NCBI GenBank assembly: GCA_035711845.1
Contig: DASTBU010000054.1
Location: 1 to 64,000, forward strand
DNA length: 64,000 nucleotides
Direction of reading: 5' to 3'
Origin: DASTBU01 sp035711845
Lineage (GTDB): Bacteria; Acidobacteriota; Vicinamibacteria; Vicinamibacterales; 2-12-FULL-66-21
Program-made: the position numbers and the translations under genes
Notes under the pieces: model-generated
Databases searched by the model: none
What the model was told of the DNA's origin: nothing
The model's input: only the letters and a program-made list of their open reading frames with translations
Shown: positions 24,924 through 33,506 of the stretch, in pieces
Numbering within the stretch: position 1 is the first letter of the stretch
Layout of the letters: every line of letters begins with the position of its first letter

Positions 24924-26663
24924 CTACTTCCGCGCCTTTCCGATCGCGAACAGGCTGGACGATGAGCGCACGTACATGACGCCGTCGGACAGCGCGGGCG
25001 TTGCCATCAACAGCTCGCCCACGGTGTTGGTGCCAATCAGCCGGAACTCGCGTCCGGCGCCAACGACAAGCACCTCGCCGTCTTCATTGGACAGATAGAT
25101 GCGTCCGTCGGCCGCGACGGGCGACGCGCTGAAGCCGCTGCCCACGGGTGCGAGGCGCTGCCGGTAGATTTCCTGTCCCGTTCGCGCGTCGTACGCATCG
25201 AAGATGCCGTCGTTGTTCAGCACGTACAGGATACCGTCGTATGCGAGCGGCGTCGGCATGTACGAGCCGCGTCCCGTCCTGGACCAGGCGACCGCGTTGC
25301 TGCTCGTCGTGTCCTTGGCGAGCGTCAGATCGCCAAGGGCCCCCGGACGCACGGCGAAGATCGGTTTCTCCGGCCGGCGGCCGCTCGCGACGATGACGAC
25401 CCCGCTGGCCAGGATCGGTGTGGGCGCCGTGATCTTGGAGCTGCCGCCGAGACGCCAGAGCTCCCTGCCGGTGCTCGGATCGTAGCCGCGTATGAACTTC
25501 GCTCCATTGGTCACGAGCTCGTCGCCACTCGACGTAGCGATCACCGTCGGCGTTCCCCACGAAGGCAGCTCGTCGCGATCGGTCTTCCAGACCGTCTTTC
25601 CCGTCTGCGCGTCCAGCGCCAGCACGAACGAATCGGCCTGCGTGTCGCACTGGACCAGCACGAGATCTTTCCAGATGATCGGCGAGCTGGCCGGACCCCA
25701 TTCGTACGACGGGATATCGTACGCCCCCATGTCTACGTGGCCGAGGTCCACCGTCCAGAGCGGCTTGCCATCGACGTCGTATGCGTGCACGCCCTGCGAG
25801 CCGAACCACGCGACGACGATTCGCCCATCAGTTGCGGGTGATGCGCTGGCGTAGGTGGACTTGATGTGTCGCTTGTTTCGCGGCGCTCCCTCGAAGGCCA
25901 CACGTTCCCACAGAATCTTTCCGCTGTGCTTGTCGATCGCGTAGAGCATCCACTTGTGCGAAGAGCGATCGTCGGAGGCATCGCCGTCTCCGTACAGGCC
26001 AGGCTTGAAGGTGGCGCTCCCCTTGCTGCTGATGGCACTCGTGACGAAGACGCGATCGCCCCAGACGATGGGGCTCGAGTGCGCCAGGCCCGGGATGGGG
26101 ACTCTCCAGAGGATGTTCTCGCCCGTTCTGCCGTCCCAGCGATCCGGCAGATCCTGACCTTCGGCGATGCCCGACGCGTTCGGCCCACGGAACGAGGGCC
26201 AGCTGCCCGTTGCGGGGGCGGGGTGGGGCAGGGCCGGCGCACGCCCGGGCCCGGTGCGCACGATCTTCCGGGCGGATGCCACAGGCACTTCACCCGCGGG
26301 ACGCCAGGTGCTGTCCTTGAGGATCATGCGCCTGGGGGTGCAGGCGTCCTCCAGCAGGAGCAGCGAAACCTGCGTTCCCTCCATGCGGAATCGGTATCGA
26401 CCCGGCTGCTCGCATCCCCGTGGTCCATCGATCGTGGTGACCGCGAGCTCGTCCCTGTCGCGCTTCCACGTCCCCTTCATCGCGGGCCACTCCCTGCCCT
26501 CGATCGCCAGCGCGCCGTCGGCGCCGAACGTGATGGTGAAGAAGCCGTACTGAAGCGGCGCAGAGGGAAGTTGCTCCGTTTGCTGTCCGGCGCTGGCGAG
26601 GAGAGCCGCCGGCAGGGCTGCCGCCAGCAGCCAGAGGCCCATGGAGACAGGTGCGATGCGCAT
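24924..26663 (-). CDS. Exported PQQ-like beta-propeller (BamB-type) protein
   Basis: 579 residues from ATG 26663, starting with a signal peptide (LWLLAAALPAALLASAG). A lipocalin-like segment of about 100 residues precedes WPSFRGPNASG, which opens an eight-bladed PQQ-type propeller. Repeated blades carry the YAIDKHSGKILWERVAF, LALDAQTGKTVWK and DAYDARTGQEIYR pattern. Family members of this type in Acidobacteria and Planctomycetes are usually not quinoproteins with a known substrate but serve as scaffolds. The frame is open 243 codons further upstream, but that stretch is antisense to the TMEM175-like gene. Confidence 0.87.
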   Translation of the reverse strand: MRIAPVSMGLWLLAAALPAALLASAGQQTEQLPSAPLQYGFFTITFGADGALAIEGREWPAMKGTWKRDRDELAVTTIDGPRGCEQPGRYRFRMEGTQVSLLLLEDACTPRRMILKDSTWRPAGEVPVASARKIVRTGPGRAPALPHPAPATGSWPSFRGPNASGIAEGQDLPDRWDGRTGENILWRVPIPGLAHSSPIVWGDRVFVTSAISSKGSATFKPGLYGDGDASDDRSSHKWMLYAIDKHSGKILWERVAFEGAPRNKRHIKSTYASASPATDGRIVVAWFGSQGVHAYDVDGKPLWTVDLGHVDMGAYDIPSYEWGPASSPIIWKDLVLVQCDTQADSFVLALDAQTGKTVWKTDRDELPSWGTPTVIATSSGDELVTNGAKFIRGYDPSTGRELWRLGGSSKITAPTPILASGVVIVASGRRPEKPIFAVRPGALGDLTLAKDTTSSNAVAWSRTGRGSYMPTPLAYDGILYVLNNDGIFDAYDARTGQEIYRQRLAPVGSGFSASPVAADGRIYLSNEDGEVLVVGAGREFRLIGTNTVGELLMATPALSDGVMYVRSSSSLFAIGKARK

Positions 26664-26753
26664 GCTCTGCGGATAGTAGCACCGATGGGGAGGCAAGAAT
26701 GCCGGGGTATGCGTGCGGCCGGAGTCCTCGGACAGTCGCGCTACAATCTGCCG

Positions 26754-27446
26754 ATGGTGCCCCGACGGCATGAGGTCTCCCGCCTCGAGGCCTTCAGCGA
26801 CGCGGCGTTTGCCTTTGCGCTGACGCTGCTCGTCGTGTCGCTCGACGTCCCGCGGTCGTACGGCGAGTTGATGCTCCTGATGAAGGGCTTCTTTTCGTTT
26901 GCGTGCTGCTTCGCGCTGCTCGTGTGGATCTGGCACGAGCACAACATGTTCTTCCGCCGCTACGGGCTCCAGGACGCGCTGACGGTCGCGCTCAACGGCG
27001 CATTGCTCTTCGTCGTGCTGTTCTACGTGTACCCGCTGAAGTTCATGTTCGACTCGATGTTCGCGCAGATGATGCCGGGCGCCTATCCCGAGCTCCAGCG
27101 GATGTCGCTCGCGCAGCTGTCGAGGGCATCCGCGATTTACGGCCTGGGATTTGTTGTCCTGTTCGTGATGTTCACGCTGCTCTACGGCCGCGCCTACTCG
27201 AAACGGGTCGAGCTGCAGCTCGATGCGCTTGAAATGTTCGACGTGAAGGCGTTCGCCGGGCACCATCTCGTCAGCGCGTCGGTCGGCGTCATCGCCACGG
27301 CCATGGCGCTCCTCGCACCCCTGCAGCTTGCGCCTCTTTCCCCGATGTGCTTCGCCCTGATGGGTCCTGGTCACTGGTTGTACGGCAACCACATGATCAA
27401 GCGTCGCGCGTCCTTCGCGCGCGCGCGTAACGTCGAAGAAACATAA
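26754..27446 (+). CDS. TMEM175-like (DUF1211) membrane protein, putative K+ channel
   Basis: 230 residues with six predicted helices. The first helix contains FSDAAFAFALTLLVVSLDVP, the family signature RxxxFSDxxxAIxxTLL that forms the pore constriction in TMEM175 potassium channels. Bacterial members with a single six-helix unit assemble as tetramers. WIWHEHNMFFRRYG follows helix 2-3. The start at ATG 26754 leaves MVPRRHEVSRLEAFSD, the usual short N-terminus with Arg before the signature. Confidence 0.85.
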   Translation: MVPRRHEVSRLEAFSDAAFAFALTLLVVSLDVPRSYGELMLLMKGFFSFACCFALLVWIWHEHNMFFRRYGLQDALTVALNGALLFVVLFYVYPLKFMFDSMFAQMMPGAYPELQRMSLAQLSRASAIYGLGFVVLFVMFTLLYGRAYSKRVELQLDALEMFDVKAFAGHHLVSASVGVIATAMALLAPLQLAPLSPMCFALMGPGHWLYGNHMIKRRASFARARNVEET

Positions 27447-27461
27447 CTTACGAATATCACT

Positions 27462-27550
27462 CAGGACCAGGGACCGAGGGACCAGGACCGAGGGACAAAG
27501 GACCCAGGGACCAGGGACCAGGGACCGATGGACCAGGGACCGAGGGACCG
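27462..27550. repeat. Degenerate GGACCAGGGACCGAGG repeat upstream of kinase
   Basis: Roughly ten units of GGACCAGGGACC, GGACCGAGG and close variants with a period of about 7-8 bases. It is the same family as 9276-9324. It ends some 40 bases upstream of the kinase start. Confidence 0.85.
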
Positions 27551-27589
27551 TGAGGTTACGTTATAAGATGTCCCCGAGCCGGCACCTGA

Positions 27590-30472
27590 ATGATTGGCGA
27601 ACGCATCGCGCATTACGAGATTGTGGACCGCCTGGGCCGTGGCGGCATGGGCGTCGTCTACCGGGCGCTGGACACGAAGCTGGGGCGGCATGTCGCACTG
27701 AAGTTTCTGCCCGAGGCGTTCGCGGACCATCCCGAAGCGCTCGACCGCTTCGCTCGCGAGGCGCGGTCGGCGGCCGCGCTGAACCACCCGCACATCTGCA
27801 CCGTTCACGAGATCGGCGAGCACAATGCTCGTCCGTTCATCGCGATGGAGCTGCTCGAGGGGCAGACGCTCGCGGAGCGCATCGATGGACGGCCGCTGGC
27901 CATCGGAACGTCCATCGAGGTCGCGCTCCAGATTGCGTCGGCGCTCGAGGCGGCGCACGCGAAGGGCATTGTGCACCGCGACATCAAGCCGGCGAACATC
28001 TTCGTCACTTCGTCGGGCCTTGCGAAGGTGCTCGACTTCGGGCTCGCGAAGTCGGTGACAGCCTCGCGCGTGGGCTCGCCCGACAGCGCCACGGTGGCCG
28101 GCAGCGACAACCTGACTGGTGCGGGTTCTACACTCGGCACGATCGCCTACATGTCTCCGGAGCAGGCGCGGGGCCAGGATCTCGACGCGCGAAGCGATCT
28201 GTTCTCCCTTGGGCTCGTCTTCTACGAAATGGTCACGGGCCGGCAGGCCTTCACCGGCGAGACGACGGCCGTCGTCTTCGACGGTATCCTGAACCGCGTA
28301 CCGCCGGCGCCATCGGAGATCAACGCTGCTGTGCCGCCTGAGGTCGAGCGCGTGATTGCGCGGGCGATCGCGAAGGACCGCGAGGCGCGGTATCAGAGCG
28401 CAGCGGAGCTTGCCGCCGATCTGCGGCCGCTGCGACGCACGGGCGACTCGGGCGGGGCATTCGCCGCTACGGCCAGGGCGAGCACGCCGGCCACCGGCGC
28501 ATGGCCATCGGCAACGCAGCGCGTTTCTGCGGCTCCGGCGCCCGTTGCGCGCCCCCGTCGGGTGATCTGGACACGCGGTCTGCCCGTTGCGGCGATTGTG
28601 CTGATCGCCGCAGGGGCAGCGATGTGGCAACTGCGAGGCCGGAGCCAGCCGCTCGCCGAAAGCGACATGATTCTCATCGCCGACTTCGAGAACACCACCG
28701 GCGATCCTGTATTCGACGGGACGCTCAAACAAGCGCTCGCCGTGAAGCTCGAGGAATCCCGGTTTCTGAACGTCGTGCCCGATCAGCGCGTGCGTGAAAC
28801 GCTGGGATACATGAACCGGCCGGCCGAGACGCCGGTCACGGCAGCCGTGGCTCGCGAGATCTGCCAGCGGCAGGGGATCAAAGCGCTGATGCTCGGCAGC
28901 GTCGCGAGCCTCGGCAGCACCTATGTGGTGAGCCTGACGGCCGAGAACTGCGGTACCGGCGACGTGCTCGCTCGTGAACAGGAGACGGCGAGCGGAACCG
29001 AGCAGGTGCTCGCCGCGCTCGATACGGTGGCCTCGGGCATACGCGGCGAGCTCGGCGAATCTCTCGCGTCCATCAGGAGCAGCGATACCCCGATCGAGCA
29101 GGCGACGACCTCTTCACTGGAAGCCCTGAAGGCCTACAGCCTCGGCGAGCAGAAGCGCAACACCTCGAGCGACCAGGACGCCATCCCCTTCTTCCGGCGC
29201 GCTATCGAGCTCGATCCGAACTTCGCGTCGGCCCACGCGCAGCTCGGGACGATCTACGCGAATCTCGGCGAGCAGCAGCGGGCCATCGAGCACCGTACGA
29301 AGGCATACGAGTTGCGGGAGCGCGTCAGTGAGCGGGAGCGGCTGTATATCACCGCGCACTACCACAACGGGGTGAAGAGGGATGTCGGCAAGGCGCTCGA
29401 GACCTACGACCTCTGGAAGCAGACCTACCCGCGCGATCCCGTGCCGCACATCAACAGCGGCACGCTCTACTTTTCGCGCGGCGAATCCGAGCGGGCCCTG
29501 GAGTCGTTTCTGAAGGGAGTCGAGCTCGATCCGACGAGGCGTCTCGCCTATACGAACGCCTTCGCGAGATACATCGAGCTCGACAGGATGGACGAGGCGC
29601 AAGCGCTCATCGAAAAGCAGATCGCGGTGATGGGAGAAACGCCGACCACGCATCTGCACATGTACGAGATTGCCGCTCGCCGGCGCGACCGCGCGGCGAC
29701 CGAACGCTACGCAACGCTCCTGGAGAACACCCCCGTGGAGCAGAACTTCCTCCAGATTCGCAGTGCGGAGCTGGCGTTCCACGGACGGCTGCGGGAAGCG
29801 CTGCGCGTCAACGATCGTTACGTCGAACTCGTGAAGCGGCAGGATCTGACCGAGCGCGTGGCGGTTGCGGTCTCCGGCACGGCGGCGACCGCCGCGCTGC
29901 TCGAGCAGAAGGAACTGGCCCGCGACCAGGCACGAGCCGCGGCCGCCCTGGACAGTAAGCAACCGGATTTCCGCATCAACCTGGCGTTTTCGTACGCGGC
30001 ATTGGGAGAGACCGCGAGCGCCCGGCGCCAGTTCGTCCTCTTCAAGCAGGAACCGCAGCCAGTGGACGCGCAGCTCGGCGCACTCGTCGATGCCGCCTTC
30101 GAGGGGTTCGTGGCGTTGCACACCCGGCGCCCGCAAGACGCGGTGAAGCACCTCGAACGCATCTCGCTCGACACTCACCACTCGTTGATCCTGACTGCGC
30201 TCGTCACGCGCGCCGAAGCCTTTCGCGCGCTCGGGCGCCTGGACGAGGCCGAACGCGACTACCGGGCCGCACTGGCGCACCGTGTGCCCGGCCTCTTCAA
30301 CCTGTCCTACCCGCTCGCGCGGATCGGCCTGGCGCGCACGCTGGCCGCGTCGGGGAACACAGCGGCCGCTCGCGAGGAATACGACAGGATCCTCGATCAG
30401 TGGAAAGAGGCTGACCAGGATCTGGTCTTGTTCCAGCAGGTGAAGGCCGAAGCCGCGAAGCTGGGGACGTGA
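27590..30472 (+). CDS. Membrane Ser/Thr protein kinase with C-terminal TPR domain
   Basis: 960 residues. The PknB-type kinase domain (about 8-280) has the glycine loop GRGGMGVVYRA, Lys38, the catalytic HRDIKPAN with Asp131, DFG at 149-151 and GTIAYMSPEQ. All key residues are present, so it should be active. A single membrane helix (about 325-345, VAAIVLIAAGAAMWQL) puts the rest in the periplasm. Residues 360-470 resemble the FENTTGDPVFDGTLKQAL domain often found in acidobacterial kinases. The C-terminal half is TPR repeats. Large families of such kinases are typical of Acidobacteriota. Confidence 0.93.
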   Translation: MIGERIAHYEIVDRLGRGGMGVVYRALDTKLGRHVALKFLPEAFADHPEALDRFAREARSAAALNHPHICTVHEIGEHNARPFIAMELLEGQTLAERIDGRPLAIGTSIEVALQIASALEAAHAKGIVHRDIKPANIFVTSSGLAKVLDFGLAKSVTASRVGSPDSATVAGSDNLTGAGSTLGTIAYMSPEQARGQDLDARSDLFSLGLVFYEMVTGRQAFTGETTAVVFDGILNRVPPAPSEINAAVPPEVERVIARAIAKDREARYQSAAELAADLRPLRRTGDSGGAFAATARASTPATGAWPSATQRVSAAPAPVARPRRVIWTRGLPVAAIVLIAAGAAMWQLRGRSQPLAESDMILIADFENTTGDPVFDGTLKQALAVKLEESRFLNVVPDQRVRETLGYMNRPAETPVTAAVAREICQRQGIKALMLGSVASLGSTYVVSLTAENCGTGDVLAREQETASGTEQVLAALDTVASGIRGELGESLASIRSSDTPIEQATTSSLEALKAYSLGEQKRNTSSDQDAIPFFRRAIELDPNFASAHAQLGTIYANLGEQQRAIEHRTKAYELRERVSERERLYITAHYHNGVKRDVGKALETYDLWKQTYPRDPVPHINSGTLYFSRGESERALESFLKGVELDPTRRLAYTNAFARYIELDRMDEAQALIEKQIAVMGETPTTHLHMYEIAARRRDRAATERYATLLENTPVEQNFLQIRSAELAFHGRLREALRVNDRYVELVKRQDLTERVAVAVSGTAATAALLEQKELARDQARAAAALDSKQPDFRINLAFSYAALGETASARRQFVLFKQEPQPVDAQLGALVDAAFEGFVALHTRRPQDAVKHLERISLDTHHSLILTALVTRAEAFRALGRLDEAERDYRAALAHRVPGLFNLSYPLARIGLARTLAASGNTAAAREEYDRILDQWKEADQDLVLFQQVKAEAAKLGT

Positions 30473-30537
30473 GACGTCGCTGTTGCCGTTCGCCCTCCGC
30501 ACGGCGATACGCTACGTCGGCACAACTGTTTTGTGGA

Positions 30538-31728
30538 TCAGGCGACTCCCGCCATCGAGGGCGCCGACAGCAGCGCTGACTGGCGGGATCTATCGAGCTC
30601 GATCACTGCGGCGGTGAGCGACGCCGCGGCCTTCAGCAGGCTGAACTCCGTTGAGGTGAGCGCACGGTCCGGATCGAACAGAACCTGGAGAATCGTACGC
30701 GCGCGATCCTGTCCCGTGACGTGGAAGTAAAAAGACTCGCTGCCGTCGGCTGGAACGATGGGCGCACGTCGCACCAGCACGTCGCGCGCGCGCACGAGCT
30801 GCCGCAAGCCGCGCGCGAACCGGACGTCCGCCGGCTCGAGTTGAGGGTCGCTCTCGGCGATCACCATCGCCAGCAGATCGGCCAGCGCCTGCTGCGCGCT
30901 CGCCACGGGTGCGGCTGCCGCACGGCCGCCGGCCACATCCAGCTGCCGCTCGAACGCCGCCGCCGAATGGTACCGGACGCCGCGGCCATCGACACGCCAG
31001 ACCTCGCTCCGGATGAAGCGCGCCTTGACGACGAGCGTTCCTGAGGGGCCGTCGAGCTGCAGCTCGTAGGTCACGCCGGCCGAGAGCTTCGAGGTGGATT
31101 CCACCAGCAAGCCGCTGCTGGAGATGTTGATGAGATCGAGATCGAGCCCCCACGGCATCCGAATCCCGGAAACCCACGAGGCATCGGCCCGCGCGATCCT
31201 CGGCGCGCGCCGGCGCTCGTCGGCCGATCTGTCCGACGCGTGGGACGGGTCAGGGCGAGCCGCCGTTGCCGTGGAAGAGGCCTCGCCTCGTTCCGCCAAC
31301 CACCTGGCGTGCTCGATGGCGGCTTCGTGCTCCAGGCGAATCAGACGAGCGCGCTCGAGACCGTCGATGATCTGCGCGGCCACCAACTGTGGATCGTACA
31401 AGAGGCCCAGGTCGTGCGTGCGGCGCTCGAGGCCCAGGCGGCGTTTGGTCTCCGGCGGCCGCTCCGACAGCATGTCGAGCGCGGGCATGGTCAACGTCTG
31501 GAGGTGAGGGGCGTGCAGGCTCTTCACCGCCGACATCAGCTCAGCGTCATCCTGGGGCGCGAGAAGCGTAGGCGCGAGAACCACGTCCGGGACCCGTTCG
31601 GAGACAGCGGCGATCGCATCCCGGACCGAGTCCACGACGATGAGTTCCGCGTGCACGTATTGCCCCACCAACCGTGTCAGCAGCCGCTGGCGTGTCGGGT
31701 CGGCTTCGATTGCGAGAATGCGAGACAT
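30538..31728 (-). CDS. Pseudo-receiver / PilZ domain protein
   Basis: 396 residues from ATG 31728. The N-terminal 120 residues start RILAIEADPTRQRLLTRLV, like a response-regulator receiver, but where the phospho-acceptor Asp is expected the sequence reads VVLAPTLLAP. The receiver is therefore probably inactive. A PilZ-like domain follows at about 180-275, with RRRAPRIARADASW (an RxxxR-type c-di-GMP-binding start) and INISSSGLLVES (like D/NxSxxG). The last 110 residues are helical and unassigned. The likely role is c-di-GMP-responsive output. Converges on the kinase. Confidence 0.72.
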   Translation of the reverse strand: MSRILAIEADPTRQRLLTRLVGQYVHAELIVVDSVRDAIAAVSERVPDVVLAPTLLAPQDDAELMSAVKSLHAPHLQTLTMPALDMLSERPPETKRRLGLERRTHDLGLLYDPQLVAAQIIDGLERARLIRLEHEAAIEHARWLAERGEASSTATAARPDPSHASDRSADERRRAPRIARADASWVSGIRMPWGLDLDLINISSSGLLVESTSKLSAGVTYELQLDGPSGTLVVKARFIRSEVWRVDGRGVRYHSAAAFERQLDVAGGRAAAAPVASAQQALADLLAMVIAESDPQLEPADVRFARGLRQLVRARDVLVRRAPIVPADGSESFYFHVTGQDRARTILQVLFDPDRALTSTEFSLLKAAASLTAAVIELDRSRQSALLSAPSMAGVA

Positions 31729-32243
31729 GTCGCTTGAGCCTTGCGTCGGCGCGTCGAAACACGCCCTGGGCCTCCCCCCAGGGGGCGCGCGCACGCGAGG
31801 CTCTTCCGCAAAGCAGGTACCGTCGCCTGCGGCTGGACCGCCCGCAGCGAAGTGCGTGCAGGTGAAGTGGATAACCGGGTGTTGACAGGATAGGGATCGC
31901 CAGTAACTCTGGCCCGCGCCAGACTAAGCTCTCCCTAGCCGGGGCGACCTCTGAGCCACGCGATCACCGAAGGCTTGCAAACGGCCCGCGGGGCGAAGCG
32001 GGAAGCCCGAGACGACAGGCCCGCTCCGGCATCGCCGAGACAGAGCCCTTCGATTCGGCATCGCGCGTGCCGGGCCCGATGTCGCTGATCGCGCGGCGCG
32101 GCGCCGCGCGGGCGTCGACGACTCGCTGGCAACTGGTGAAGCTGTGCGCGTCACCGTATTTATGGAAGGCAGCACGACGTCCACGCGGACGGAGTGTTCC
32201 GGGGTGACGCTGCGCCTTCCTGCGGCGGGCTTTGTCGCCCGCG
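31729..32243. other. 515-base non-coding region with hairpins and a TTGACA box
   Basis: No convincing gene. On the plus strand TTGACA at 31882-31887 is a perfect -35 box, but the -10 region 16-17 bases on (TAACTC) is weak. Downstream, around 31970-32020, the plus strand can form GGCTT...AAGCC enclosing CCCGC...GCGGG, and around 32090-32115 there is a GC-only GCGCGGCGCGGCGCCGCGC block. A small RNA or the leader of a flanking gene is possible. It does not match the riboswitch consensus sequences I know. Confidence 0.4.
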
Positions 32244-33335
32244 TTACCGTGGATCCACCGGCGGCAGACCCTTCAACCCTGCCGCCTCCCGCAGGCTCGC
32301 CCGCCAGTCACGCTTCCTCCGGGCGATCTCGAGCGCGACCCTCAAGGCGGGCTTGTCGGCCTCCTGGCCCGTGTCGTACGCCTTCTGCGCCCGGCGTACT
32401 TCGAGTTCGGCCTTCAGTTCCTCTTCGTACAGCTTCTCGGCGTCCTCCGCCGCTTCGGCCGCCGCCTTCTCGACCTCCGCCGGCACGATCCGCTTGCTGA
32501 TCTCGCCTGCGGCCTTCCCGGCCAGGCCGCCGAGCAGTTCGCCCAGCTGGAGCAGGAACTTGTTGCCGTCGGCCGTCTCGGTGAGGGTCAGCGAAAACGC
32601 CACGGGCATGTAGCGCCGTCCGGCCGCCTGTCCCGCCGCGACGTCGCGGTCGTAGGCCGCCTTCGACGCCGGCGAGATCCTCGACCATGGCATCAGGTTC
32701 GACCGGTACCGCGGAAAGGCGTCCAGCGGGTGGCCGGGCGGGACCAGACTCTCCCCCTTTTTTCGCCTGCCCAGATCGATCGTGCCCAGGGCGAACGTGC
32801 TGCCGTCCGCGGTTGCATCCGGCACGGATACGCTCAACGTCACGATGTAAGCCCGTTCGTCCTTTCGTCGATCGCCAATGAAATCCCGGACGCTGAAGTG
32901 CCGCGTGTCGAGGAAGAACGCCGTGGAGTCCGACGCCGGCCGGAGTGCCGCCTCGAACACTCCGCCAACGACCGCGGCAGCTGGCACCAGTCCAGCCCGC
33001 TTCAGGGCCCGGGCCACGTCGTCTTCAGCCGACGAGATCCCCTTCTTCGGCGCGTCGAACCACACACCCAGCACGCAACCCAGTTCAGGGTTGACGGAGA
33101 GCGCCTGCCTGTCGTCGGCCGCATACAGATTGTTGAATTCGTCCGCCGTCAACTGCTCGGTGTCTTCCTCGCCGGCTTTGCGGAGCGCTGTCGCGATGCC
33201 GCCGATCGTCATCTCGATCAGCTTTGGCACGAAGAGCCCGAGGAGGGCCGCCCCCAATCCCCGAGTTGGAGCGGCGGGAGGCGAAGGGGGATTGAGCAGG
33301 CACTGTTCGAGGAGGTGGACGCGGAACTCGGGCAT
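32244..33335 (-). CDS. Unrecognised 363-residue protein with C-terminal coiled coil
   Basis: Starts MPEFRVHLLEQ. I do not recognise the family. There is a possible hydrophobic segment near residues 25-45 (LGAALLGLFVPKLIEMTIGGIA). The middle is mixed beta with DTRHFSVRDFIGDRRKDERAYIV and a VSVPDATADGSTFALGTIDLGRR section. Residues 285-345 are Glu, Ala and Lys rich with heptads (VEKAAAEAAEDAEKLYEEEL) and look like a coiled coil. It has no clear operon partners, with non-coding DNA on both sides. Codon bias fits the host, so I take it as a real gene. Confidence 0.65.
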   Translation of the reverse strand: MPEFRVHLLEQCLLNPPSPPAAPTRGLGAALLGLFVPKLIEMTIGGIATALRKAGEEDTEQLTADEFNNLYAADDRQALSVNPELGCVLGVWFDAPKKGISSAEDDVARALKRAGLVPAAAVVGGVFEAALRPASDSTAFFLDTRHFSVRDFIGDRRKDERAYIVTLSVSVPDATADGSTFALGTIDLGRRKKGESLVPPGHPLDAFPRYRSNLMPWSRISPASKAAYDRDVAAGQAAGRRYMPVAFSLTLTETADGNKFLLQLGELLGGLAGKAAGEISKRIVPAEVEKAAAEAAEDAEKLYEEELKAELEVRRAQKAYDTGQEADKPALRVALEIARRKRDWRASLREAAGLKGLPPVDPR

Positions 33336-33506
33336 GGCTGACCCTCCTGCCCGCTTGACATGGTCTCCGGGAGCCGGGGACCCGGGCGCCTTGGATCCTC
33401 TCACAGCGGAGGGCAGCGGCCAACGAGTGAGCCTCGGACGCCCGGCCTTTGTGGCGCTCCATGAGCCAGAGGTGTGGCGACACCGAGTCGCATATACTCC
33501 GTATCC

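Noticed and set aside
26664..27392. N-terminal extension of the PQQ-propeller protein by 243 codons
   Set aside because: Overlaps the TMEM175-like gene and gives charged nonsense; a signal peptide begins at 26663.
31970..32130. c-di-GMP riboswitch near the PilZ gene
   Set aside because: GCAAA and stems exist, but the required second GCAAAGCC half and tetraloop receptor are absent.
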